NCBI GenBank assembly: GCA_023663085.1
Contig: JAMPIB010000038.1
Coordinates: 1-38,723, forward strand
DNA length: 38,723 bases
Direction: 5' to 3'
DNA from: Ruminococcus sp.
Lineage (GTDB): Bacteria; Bacillota; Clostridia; Lachnospirales; Lachnospiraceae
Every line of letters starts with the position of its first letter. The first letter of the stretch is position 1. Below the pieces are notes generated by a model. It had not been told where the DNA came from. It searched no databases and was given only the letters and a program-made list of their open reading frames with translations. This document shows positions 17,850-25,630 of the stretch, piece after piece. Both the position numbers and the translations under genes were made by a program.

Positions 17850-20001
17850 AAAGATTGAAAAAAACGTGGGAAAGATATCGGGAGAGATCGCAATATTCGC
17901 AGGAACGACCGAGGGCAGAAAACTTTCAGAGGCGCTGGCGGCGGCAGGCGTTTTTCATACGATATGTGTTGCTACGGAATACGGTGAAATTGTGTTAAAT
18001 GCGAACCCGGAGGTAAATATACATCCGGAGGTAAAGGTGCACAGAGGCCGGATGGACCGGGAAGAGATGACGCTTTTTTTACAAAAAGAAAAGACTGCGG
18101 TAGTGGTAGACGCCACGCATCCTTACGCGAAGGAGGTTACGCGCAATATCAAAGAAGCGCTGGATACGCTGAACGGGATAAGCGGGCGTCAGGACATTCT
18201 TTATCTGCGCCTGCAAAGGGATCTGGGGCCGCGGAGGATACGGGAAGAAAATGATAAAAATGAGGCGGAAAAAGAAACCAGTCACCGGGAGGCGCTGAAG
18301 CGCGTCGCTTATTTTGCGACAAACGAGGACTGTGCAGAGGCTTTAGCGCAGATAGAAGGAAACATCCTGCTGACGACGGGCAGTAAAGAACTGGCCGTAT
18401 ACAGCAGGTCGGAGAGTCTGAAAAACAGGCTCTACGTGCGGGTACTGCCCGGTATGGAGAGTCTTTCCCATTGTATCGAAGAGGGAATCTGCGGAAAACA
18501 GATCATCGCCATGCAGGGTCCGTTTGGCGTGCAGATGAACGAGGCGGTGATCCGCCAGTACCAGATATCCTGTCTGGTCACCAAGGAAAGCGGGATATCC
18601 GGCGGCTTTTGGGAGAAATTAGAGGCGGCGGAAAAGACAGGGATAAAAGTGTTTATCATAGGATGCCCGCAAGAAGACGAGGGCTGTTCTTTTGCAGAGA
18701 TCATCAGCAGACTGGAAAAGATATTGCATAAAAAGATTGATTTTAAAGACGAAACAGAGATCATTCTGGCCGGTATCGGTATGGGTCAGGAAAACGGTAT
18801 GACACAGGAAGTGCGCGAAGCCGTAAAAGATGCGGATATCATTTTCGGTGCGAAGAGAATGCTTTCCCGTTTGCAGACAAGAGGGGAAAAATATCCTTTT
18901 TACCGGGCGGAGCAGATCATTCCCTGTATGAAAAAAAGGCAGGAAGAAAATTTTTTCCTGGAAAAGAAACGGGCAGTCGTCCTTTTTTCCGGGGACAGCG
19001 GATTTTACAGCGGCTGTCAGGATTTATATGAAGCCCTGCAAAAGGAAATCCGAAAAGAGCGGCTTAAGGCTTCTGTCCGTATCCTGCCGGGGATATCGTC
19101 GGTTTCCTGGCTGGCCGCCTGCATCGGAGAAAGTTACCATGACGCGGCTGTTTACAGTATGCACGGCAAAGAAGTCTGCAATCTGGTACGCAGGATACAG
19201 AATGCGCCGAAGACTTTCCTGCTGACTTCCGGCGTTTCGGATGTGAGACGTCTCGGAGAACTTCTATGTCAGGCAGGTATGAAGGCGTGCGAGGTGACGA
19301 CGGGTTATCAGTTATCCTATGAAGAGCAGCGGGTGAAAACGTATACACCCGAAGAGTGCCGAACTTTGCAGGAAGAGGGCCTGTATACCTGTTTTATCAA
19401 AAATCCTCATGCTATGGAAAAAAGAGTGACGCCCGGCATTGCGGATGCTGGATTTATACGTGATAAAGTACCCATGACCAAAGAAGAAGTGCGGGAAGTC
19501 AGTATCTGCAAACTGCATCTGCAGGAAAAGTCTGTTGTCTATGATATCGGCAGCGGGACAGGTTCTATTGCCATAGAAATCGCTTCCTTATCGGACGATA
19601 TACAGGTCTGCGCTGTTGAGCGGAAAAAAGAGGCGCTTACACTGATCGAAAAAAATAAAGAAAGATTCGGCCTGCAGAATATAACCGTAGTCGAGGCACA
19701 GGCGCCGGAAGGACTTATGGCCCTGCCGATGGCGACACATGCCTTTATCGGCGGCAGCGGCGGCAGATTACCGGAGATCCTGGCACAGTTATATCAGATA
19801 AATCCTGCCATGCGTATCGTCATCAATGCCATCAGTATGGAGACGATAAGCGAGATACGGGAGGCGGTTTCTCTCTATGCGGATGATAAAGCGGAGATCG
19901 TGCAGTTACAGGTGAGCCGGGCGAAACAGGCGGGAGAGCATCATCTGATGCAGGCGGAGAATCCGGTCTGGATCTGTGCGTTTACTTTTATAGAGAGGTA
20001 G
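17830..20001 (+). CDS. cbiJET: Triple fusion: precorrin-6A reductase (CbiJ), C5-methyltransferase (CbiE), C15-methyltransferase/decarboxylase (CbiT)
   Basis: The 723-residue protein joins three consecutive activities. Residues about 19-300 are CbiJ/CobK (IAIFAGTTEGRKLSEAL, VDATHPYAKEVTRNI, LLTTGSKEL). Residues about 309-520 are CbiE (ILAGIGMGQENGMT, FGAKRMLSR, FSGDSGFYSGC, LPGISSVSWLAA). Residues about 534-723 are CbiT (GIADAGFIRDKVPMTKEEVR, the SAM motif DIGSGTGSIAIE, FIGGSGGRLPEI). CbiET fusions are common; adding CbiJ at the N-terminus is less so. The start is probably TTG 17830, seven bases after GGGGG and overlapping cbiH; GTG 17866 lacks a ribosome site. Confidence 0.93.
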   Translation: MNGITNKKIEKNVGKISGEIAIFAGTTEGRKLSEALAAAGVFHTICVATEYGEIVLNANPEVNIHPEVKVHRGRMDREEMTLFLQKEKTAVVVDATHPYAKEVTRNIKEALDTLNGISGRQDILYLRLQRDLGPRRIREENDKNEAEKETSHREALKRVAYFATNEDCAEALAQIEGNILLTTGSKELAVYSRSESLKNRLYVRVLPGMESLSHCIEEGICGKQIIAMQGPFGVQMNEAVIRQYQISCLVTKESGISGGFWEKLEAAEKTGIKVFIIGCPQEDEGCSFAEIISRLEKILHKKIDFKDETEIILAGIGMGQENGMTQEVREAVKDADIIFGAKRMLSRLQTRGEKYPFYRAEQIIPCMKKRQEENFFLEKKRAVVLFSGDSGFYSGCQDLYEALQKEIRKERLKASVRILPGISSVSWLAACIGESYHDAAVYSMHGKEVCNLVRRIQNAPKTFLLTSGVSDVRRLGELLCQAGMKACEVTTGYQLSYEEQRVKTYTPEECRTLQEEGLYTCFIKNPHAMEKRVTPGIADAGFIRDKVPMTKEEVREVSICKLHLQEKSVVYDIGSGTGSIAIEIASLSDDIQVCAVERKKEALTLIEKNKERFGLQNITVVEAQAPEGLMALPMATHAFIGGSGGRLPEILAQLYQINPAMRIVINAISMETISEIREAVSLYADDKAEIVQLQVSRAKQAGEHHLMQAENPVWICAFTFIER

Positions 20002-20031
20002 CTTTTACAGAGCGGCAGCAGGACATTCAGG

Positions 20032-20058
20032 CTGTACCGACTGTACCGGTTGCACCGG
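20032..20058 (+). repeat. Three imperfect 9-base tandem units before cbiA
   Basis: CTGTACCGA, CTGTACCGG and TTGCACCGG run head to tail at 20032-20058, in the 95-base gap between the fusion gene and cbiA. They look like a short slippage-type repeat. No function is visible. Confidence 0.6.
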
Positions 20059-20096
20059 TGCCAGCCAGAAGCCGGAGGAAAGGAGACAGAAACAGC

Positions 20097-21560
20097 ATGG
20101 ATTATAAAAGAGTCATGATCGCCGCGCCAAAGAGCGGGAGCGGGAAAACGTTGGCGGTGTGCGCGCTGTTACAGGCGCTTGTCCAGAAAGGATACCAGAC
20201 AGTCTCTTATAAATGCGGTCCCGATTATATCGACCCGCTTTTTCATGAAAAAGTATTGGGTGTCCCCGCAAGGAATCTGGATACCTTTTTTACAGATGAA
20301 AAACAGACCAGAGAACTTTTTATTAAAAATACAGATAAAGACGCTCTGGCGGTCTTGGAAGGGGTAATGGGCCTTTACGACGGGCTGGGAGGCGTCCGGG
20401 AGGAAGGGTCGTCCTATCATCTGGCCAAAGTCACGAAAACGCCCGTTATACTTGTCGTTGATGGGAAAGGAATGGGCCGTTCTGTTATTCCTCTGCTTGC
20501 AGGATTTCTTGCATACGATACAGAACACCTGATAAAAGGCGTTATCTTAAATAAAATCTCCGCAGGGTATTTTGAGACGGTGAAGCCGTTGATCGAAGAA
20601 GAGTTAGATCTGCCTGTTTTGGGGTTTTTGCCGGAAAAGAAAGAATTTTGTATCGAGAGCAGGCACCTGGGACTTGTCCTGCCGGACGAACTGGAAAACG
20701 TGAAGGAAAAATTGCAGGAGCTGGCAAAAGCGTTCGTGCAGACAGTTTCTCTGGAAAAGATCATGGAAACAGCGGCGGGCGCGGAGGCGATAAAAGGAGT
20801 AGAAAGCGGTAATGGAATAGACAACAATAGATTAGATGGCAACAGATGGTGTGGAGCAGATAGAGAGATTTTACAGGACAAAAAAACAGCACAGGATAAG
20901 GAAAATGTGTCAAAAGCCCGTCCCGTGATCGCGGTGGCAAAGGATGAGGCGTTCTGCTTTTACTATGCGGACAATCTGCGACTGCTGGAAGAATACGGGG
21001 CCGACATACAATATTTTTCTCCTCTGCATGATGAAAGTCTGCCCGGAGAGTGCCATGCGCTGTTACTCGGCGGCGGCTATCCCGAATTATATGCCAGAGA
21101 ACTTAGCTGTAATCAGAGTATGCGGGAGGCGGTAAGAGAGGCGGCGGAGAGAGGGATGCCCGTGGTGGCGGAATGCGGCGGATTTCTCTATCTGCATTCT
21201 ACGCTCACAGGAAAAGATGGCATATCCTATGATATGGCGGGCGTCGTCCCGGGACGTTGTTTTGACACCGGAAAGTCTGTGCGTTTTGGCTATATTGAGA
21301 TGCAGGAGAAACGGAGCGTTTTTTTACCGGCAGGAGAGCGTATCAAAGGGCATGAGTTTCATTATTATGACAGTACGACGTGCGGAGAAGATATTATTGC
21401 CTCAAAACCGGTGACAGGAAAGCAATATTCCTGTATTATAGAAAGTGAAAACCGCTGGATCGGGTTTCCGCATCTGTATTATCCTTCAAATCCTGCGTTT
21501 GCCAGATCTTTTGTGGAAAAGGCGGCCCGTTACCAACAGCAGACACTACATTTTTCATAG
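20097..21560 (+). CDS. cbiA: Cobyrinic acid a,c-diamide synthase
   Basis: The 487-residue enzyme amidates the a and c side chains of (cobalt-)cobyrinic acid using ATP and glutamine. It has the P-loop-like APKSGSGKT near the start, SYKCGPDYIDP, EGVMGLYDG, and a C-terminal glutamine amidotransferase domain with ECGGFLYL (Cys360) and GHEFHYYD. Between the domains (about 225-270) lies an Asn/Asp-rich, poorly conserved linker. ATG 20097 follows GGAGGAAAGGAG; an upstream GTG at 20058 in the repeat was rejected. In the pathway it feeds CbiP, at the other end of the cluster. Confidence 0.95.
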   Translation: MDYKRVMIAAPKSGSGKTLAVCALLQALVQKGYQTVSYKCGPDYIDPLFHEKVLGVPARNLDTFFTDEKQTRELFIKNTDKDALAVLEGVMGLYDGLGGVREEGSSYHLAKVTKTPVILVVDGKGMGRSVIPLLAGFLAYDTEHLIKGVILNKISAGYFETVKPLIEEELDLPVLGFLPEKKEFCIESRHLGLVLPDELENVKEKLQELAKAFVQTVSLEKIMETAAGAEAIKGVESGNGIDNNRLDGNRWCGADREILQDKKTAQDKENVSKARPVIAVAKDEAFCFYYADNLRLLEEYGADIQYFSPLHDESLPGECHALLLGGGYPELYARELSCNQSMREAVREAAERGMPVVAECGGFLYLHSTLTGKDGISYDMAGVVPGRCFDTGKSVRFGYIEMQEKRSVFLPAGERIKGHEFHYYDSTTCGEDIIASKPVTGKQYSCIIESENRWIGFPHLYYPSNPAFARSFVEKAARYQQQTLHFS

Positions 21561-21602
21561 GGATTTGAACTTTTGTAAAGCGGGAATAAGAGGGGGGACA
21601 GC

Positions 21603-21842
21603 ATGGAAAATTCCTATCGTTTTTTTGAAAACAGAGACTGCCAGTATTTTCCCTGCCACAAAAAGGACGGGGACTTTAACTGTCTGTTCTGTTACTGCCC
21701 GTTATATATGAAAGAGCATTGCCCGGGCGCGCCGGAATATCTGGAGAGAGAGGGCGGGAGGTTAAAAGTCTGTACGAACTGTACTTTCCCGCATCAGCCG
21801 GAAAATTATGATAAGATCATGCAGATATTAAAACAAAAGTAA
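21603..21842 (+). CDS. Cysteine-rich small domain protein
   Basis: The 79-residue protein has eight cysteines (13, 18, 27, 30, 32, 40, 57, 60), with CLFCYCP and CTNC arranged like metal-binding knuckles. It resembles the 'cysteine-rich small domain' family, which I recall as sometimes being encoded next to cobalamin genes; its biochemical function is not known to me. It follows cbiA after 42 bases with an AGAGGGGGG site, so it is probably in the same transcript. A role in metal handling is only an inference. Confidence 0.8.
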   Translation: MENSYRFFENRDCQYFPCHKKDGDFNCLFCYCPLYMKEHCPGAPEYLEREGGRLKVCTNCTFPHQPENYDKIMQILKQK

Positions 21843-21880
21843 AAGATAGATCACAAAGCATATAAAGGAGAAGGACAGAT

Positions 21881-22759
21881 ATGTGGTTGGTGATGGCGGT
21901 TTTATCGGCTTTTTTCGCAGGAGTGACTTCTATCCTTGCCAAATGCGGCATAAAAAAAACGGACTCTGACGTGGCTACGGCCATTCGGACAATTGTGGTT
22001 TTGTTCTTTTCATGGGTGATGGTCTTTTGCGCTGGTTCGTATGACCAGATCATGGAAATTGAAGCAAGACCGCTCTTTTTTCTGGTATTATCGGGCGCAG
22101 CGACCGGGGCGTCCTGGATCTGCTATTTCAAGGCGCTTTCTATGGGGGATGTGAATAAGGTAGTCCCTATTGATAAGTCGAGTACGATCCTGACAGTTCT
22201 TCTGGCAATCGTTTGTTTCGGAGAGACGGAACATTTAGGAATAAAATTAAGCTGTACGGCTTTGCTTGCGCTGGGGATTTTTCTGATGGTGGAAAAAAAG
22301 CAGGTAGAAAAGGAGCAGACGGAAAAAAAGAGTGTGAACGGAAAATGGATGCCGTATGCAATCCTTTCCGCAGTTTTTGCGGCGCTCACGTCAATCCTTG
22401 CCAAACTGGGGATCACCGGAGTAGAATCCAACCTCGGCACGGCTCTGCGCACGGGTGTGGTACTTATAATGGCCTGGCTTATTGTCTTTATGAAAGGCAA
22501 GCAGAGGCAGGTCGGGCAGATCGACCGCAGAGAGTTGTGTTTTATATCGTTATCCGGTCTGGCGACCGGCGCCTCCTGGCTCTGCTATTACTATGCGATC
22601 CAGAACGGCGTTGTCAGCATCGTGGTGCCGATTGATAAAATGAGCATCTTAGTGACCGTGCTGTTTTCTTTTCTGGTATTTAAGGAAAAACTGAGCAGGA
22701 AGGCTTTGACCGGATTGTGCCTGATGACGGCGGCAACGCTTGTGATGGCTCTGTCTTGA
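21881..22759 (+). CDS. EamA-family (DMT superfamily) membrane transporter
   Basis: The 292-residue protein has about ten membrane segments in two clearly homologous halves. SILAKCGIKKTDSDVATAIR pairs with SILAKLGITGVESNLGTALR; 'SGAATGASWICY' with 'SGLATGASWLCY'; 'VVPIDKSS' with 'VVPIDKMS'. A charged loop rich in Lys and Glu (about 140-155) joins them. This is the EamA double-repeat fold of drug/metabolite transporters. The gene starts 38 bases after the cysteine-rich gene with a GGAGAAGG site and closes the cluster. The substrate is unknown; a cobalt or corrinoid role would rest on position alone. Confidence 0.85.
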   Translation: MWLVMAVLSAFFAGVTSILAKCGIKKTDSDVATAIRTIVVLFFSWVMVFCAGSYDQIMEIEARPLFFLVLSGAATGASWICYFKALSMGDVNKVVPIDKSSTILTVLLAIVCFGETEHLGIKLSCTALLALGIFLMVEKKQVEKEQTEKKSVNGKWMPYAILSAVFAALTSILAKLGITGVESNLGTALRTGVVLIMAWLIVFMKGKQRQVGQIDRRELCFISLSGLATGASWLCYYYAIQNGVVSIVVPIDKMSILVTVLFSFLVFKEKLSRKALTGLCLMTAATLVMALS

Positions 22760-22858
22760 CCGCTCATTACCCCCAACCCCCCGTTTATGACATCAACAAA
22801 ACTTTGCCGGGCCTTACGCCGATATATACGATATACCCACAAAAGGCAGGCGATTATC

Positions 22859-23569
22859 ATGCTCTCAATAGCGGTATGTGATGACGAGATCATAGAATGC
22901 GCTGACATGGCAAAGCAGATCAAAGAAATTTTAAGAGAAATGAAAATGCCCTGTATTCTCCGCCAGTTTTACGGCGGCAGGGAACTGCTGCAGGCGTCTG
23001 AGAGTTTTGACATTATTTTTCTGGATATCATGATGAATGAGCCGGATGGCATGAAAACAGCGCAGATCTTTCGTGAGAAATCATTTGAAGGGATACTTGT
23101 TTTTGTCTCTTCCAGCAGAGAGTACGTGTTTGAAGCCTATGATGTGGAGGCGTTTCATTATCTGTTAAAACCGGTTGATAACAGAAAACTGGAAAATATT
23201 CTGCAAAACGCCATCCGCAAAACAAAAAAACGTTCGCAGGATTTTATCATTGTCAGTAAAGAGCGGCAGAATAAGAAACTGTTTCTGGATGATATCTATT
23301 ATTTTGAAATCAGAGGAAGAGTCATCGACGCGCATGGGAAGGATGGCCTTTTCACATATTACGGGCAGATTGGAGAACTGGAGAATAAACTGCGGGATAA
23401 AGGCTTTTTCCGGTGTCATAAAGGATACCTTATCAATTTAAAGCATGTTGAAATGTATAGCAGACAGGAGGCAGTTCTGGATAACGGAGAAAGCGTCATG
23501 ATCGCCAAAAGAAGATACGAGACATTCTGTCAGGCAGTACTTAAATTCATGAAATGTGAGCTGCCATGA
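22859..23569 (+). CDS. LytTR-family response regulator (AgrA/VirR type)
   Basis: The 236-residue protein has a receiver domain with the acidic pair CDDE near the start, the phosphoacceptor aspartate in IIFLDIMM (Asp56) and the KP pair in LLKPVDN. A LytTR DNA-binding domain follows from about 140, with FFRCHKGYLINL and the AKRRYETF end. It would be phosphorylated by the kinase encoded 36 bases downstream. ATG 22859 after AAAAGGCAGG gives the normal receiver start; the frame is open from 22787. Its targets are not visible. Confidence 0.92.
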   Translation: MLSIAVCDDEIIECADMAKQIKEILREMKMPCILRQFYGGRELLQASESFDIIFLDIMMNEPDGMKTAQIFREKSFEGILVFVSSSREYVFEAYDVEAFHYLLKPVDNRKLENILQNAIRKTKKRSQDFIIVSKERQNKKLFLDDIYYFEIRGRVIDAHGKDGLFTYYGQIGELENKLRDKGFFRCHKGYLINLKHVEMYSRQEAVLDNGESVMIAKRRYETFCQAVLKFMKCELP

Positions 23570-23605
23570 AAAGGGTATTCAGCAGTTGATGTGAGGGGAC
23601 AGGTC

Positions 23606-24994
23606 ATGGAATATATGAAATATGCGGACATTTTGCTGTCAGAAGCGGGCTATCTTGGCTATCTGTGGGCGGCGGATAAATTCTGTAAAAAATATCTGGG
23701 GACATCCAGAAAGAAGGAACTGTTATTCGTGATATCTGCCTTTGGCGGCTGCCTGTGTCTGGAATTTATAAACATGAGGTATCCGGCTTTTTATATCCTG
23801 TTTATCATCTTAAACCAGATATTTTTTACAGGTCTGGTAATGTTATTTTTTCATTCGGAGTGGGAAAAGAAGATTCTGGCGGCGTCTTTGCTCATACTGG
23901 CGAGAAGGCTGACGGGTAATTTTTCTGTTTCTCTGTTATCGTGCCTGTTACTTTTTTTACGACATACGGTCGGAAAAGTGGCGGAGCCGTTTTTGAATGA
24001 ATGGGAATCGGGGCTGTGTGTCTGTATCGGCTATGGTCTGATCATAGCAGCCGTATACTGGATTTCGAAGCGTATTGCGTCTGTTTTTTATCAAAAGAAC
24101 GGGAAATGGTATCTCATATTGGCGGTTCCGCTGCTTATGATGACAGCGGTGGATGATGTGGCGGCCTGGGGAGCGAGCCGTGGCGTCATGGTCAGGAGCG
24201 GCGGCAGTATGAGCGTGTATTATGACCAGATATTCAGTCATGCGGGAGGCTGTGTTTTATCGCTTTTATCCATATTTGCGGCAGGAGTTTATATATCCGG
24301 CATGGACCGACTCTATCTGGAACAGGTCAAAAGCGGTCAGTATCAGGCGCAGATCGCAGTTTATAAAATGTTGGAAGAGCAGCATCGCCAGTCGGAACGT
24401 TTAAGACATGATATGAAAAACCATGTTATCGTTTTGTCGGGTCTATATGAGAATAAAGAGTGGGAGAAGCTGGGAGAATACTTGAAAAATATGGGTGAGG
24501 GCATAGAGGCAGGCGGCGATATGACAGGCAATAAAGCACTGGATGCCCTCCTGTATCAGAAAAGGAATTGGGCCGAACGGGAAAATATCGGCTGGGAATG
24601 TGATGTCCATATATCGGAAACGTGCTCTATCAAGACATTTGACCTGTGCGTTTTATTTGGGAACCTGCTGGATAATGCGCTGGAGGCATGCGGGCGGCTG
24701 TATCGTAGTGATACGTGCGGCGTCAGACAGCGTTTTGTCAATATCCGGGCGGGAATCGTAAAAAAGTGCTTTCTTCTGGAAGTAAAAAACAGTATGGACA
24801 AAGCGGAAGAATATGCAGAAGGCGTTACACAGAAAAAGGATCCGCAGGGACACGGTATCGGTCTGTTAAACGTCCGGGATGTAGTGTATAGATATAATGG
24901 GGCCGTAGATATGGAAATGGAAGACGGGATTTTTATGATCTCTGTTTTATTGCCGTTATACGACGCCGCACGTGACATCAAAGAGGTTGTTTGA
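23606..24994 (+). CDS. GHKL sensor histidine kinase (AgrC/VirS type)
   Basis: The 462-residue protein has about six membrane segments in residues 1-240, then a cytoplasmic kinase with the phosphoacceptor histidine in RLRHDMKNH (His268). The ATPase domain has the N-box LFGNLLDNALEAC and a G-box QGHGIGLLNVRDVV. This is the architecture of peptide- or stress-sensing GHKL kinases paired with LytTR regulators. ATG 23606 is seven bases after GAGGGG. The stop overlaps the start of a possible 19-residue peptide (TGATG). Confidence 0.92.
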   Translation: MEYMKYADILLSEAGYLGYLWAADKFCKKYLGTSRKKELLFVISAFGGCLCLEFINMRYPAFYILFIILNQIFFTGLVMLFFHSEWEKKILAASLLILARRLTGNFSVSLLSCLLLFLRHTVGKVAEPFLNEWESGLCVCIGYGLIIAAVYWISKRIASVFYQKNGKWYLILAVPLLMMTAVDDVAAWGASRGVMVRSGGSMSVYYDQIFSHAGGCVLSLLSIFAAGVYISGMDRLYLEQVKSGQYQAQIAVYKMLEEQHRQSERLRHDMKNHVIVLSGLYENKEWEKLGEYLKNMGEGIEAGGDMTGNKALDALLYQKRNWAERENIGWECDVHISETCSIKTFDLCVLFGNLLDNALEACGRLYRSDTCGVRQRFVNIRAGIVKKCFLLEVKNSMDKAEEYAEGVTQKKDPQGHGIGLLNVRDVVYRYNGAVDMEMEDGIFMISVLLPLYDAARDIKEVV

Positions 24995-25053
24995 TGCAGG
25001 AAGATAAAAAGGTCTGTTCAGGCTGTCGAAAGAATAAAGGAAGGGATCGTTGA
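24994..25053 (+). CDS. Possible 19-residue peptide after the kinase gene
   Basis: An ATG overlapping the kinase stop (TGATG) is preceded by AGAGG seven bases upstream and opens a 19-codon frame encoding a charged peptide with KVCSGCRK (CxxC). Size, coupling and position are suggestive, but so short a frame can arise by chance. It lacks the hydrophobic leader expected of AgrD-like pheromone precursors. Confidence 0.25.
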   Translation: MQEDKKVCSGCRKNKGRDR

Positions 25054-25070
25054 AAGAAGGAGGCGGTATG

Positions 25071-25562
25071 ATGAACACAAAAACAATGGAAGGTCTTATC
25101 GGTGCAGGAACCAATATGAATCTGTTAGATACGCCGATGCGTGTCTATAAGGAGGCAAGGCGCAGAGGGGATACGGCGGCTATGGAACGGGCTATGGGAT
25201 ATGTCGGTGATTTTGCGGCTAAAGCGGAGGAATATAAAGCGCAGGCCGATAAAGGAATGGAAGAGGAGGCAAAAGAAAACCGGAAAAAAGTGGAGGCAGA
25301 GCGGGAAGAGGCTGTCGAAAAACGCAGGCAGGAACGCCAAAAACTGGAAGAACAGCTTGCAGAGGGCCGCAAGGAAACTCATGATGCGGATATCGTGGAG
25401 ATCAGTGAGGAAGGCAGGGCGCTTGCAGAGAGTGGTGGGAAACTCGTACAGAAATCCGTACAGACGGAAACAGGAGAGGCAAAAGTGGATGCTGCGAAAG
25501 AACCTGTGACGTATACAAAGACTGGGCAGGTAGTAAAATATATAACTTGCACCGCTGAATAA
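25071..25562 (+). CDS. Charged coiled-coil protein of unknown function
   Basis: The protein of about 163 residues has a short N-terminal part with DTPMRVYKEARRRGDT, then a long Lys/Glu-rich helical stretch (about 45-105) likely to form a coiled coil, and a C-terminal part with DIVEISEEGRALAE. No signal peptide, membrane segment or catalytic motif is visible. AAGGAGG at 25057-25063 serves ATG 25071 (7-base spacing), though ATG 25068 is also possible. The 'VEIS' segment recalls small Clostridia proteins, including FlgM-type ones, but that is not enough to name it. It follows the two-component genes on the same strand and may be expressed with them. Confidence 0.75.
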   Translation: MNTKTMEGLIGAGTNMNLLDTPMRVYKEARRRGDTAAMERAMGYVGDFAAKAEEYKAQADKGMEEEAKENRKKVEAEREEAVEKRRQERQKLEEQLAEGRKETHDADIVEISEEGRALAESGGKLVQKSVQTETGEAKVDAAKEPVTYTKTGQVVKYITCTAE

Positions 25563-25578
25563 AAAGAGATAGAATTAT

Positions 25579-25616
25579 ATTGAATAAAATTGCCATATAT
25601 GGCAAAAATATTCAAT
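25579..25616 (+). promoter_or_regulatory. Near-perfect 38-base palindrome, operator or leader hairpin
   Basis: ATTGAATA (25579-25586) and TATTCAAT (25609-25616) are exact inverted copies, and the centre TTGCCATATATGGCAA (25590-25605) is a perfect 16-base palindrome; AAA spacers lie on each side. It ends immediately before the ribosome site (25617-25623) of the DUF4143-type ATPase. It could bind a dimeric regulator or form an RNA hairpin controlling translation. Confidence 0.8.
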
Positions 25617-25630
25617 AAAGGAGATTCGGG

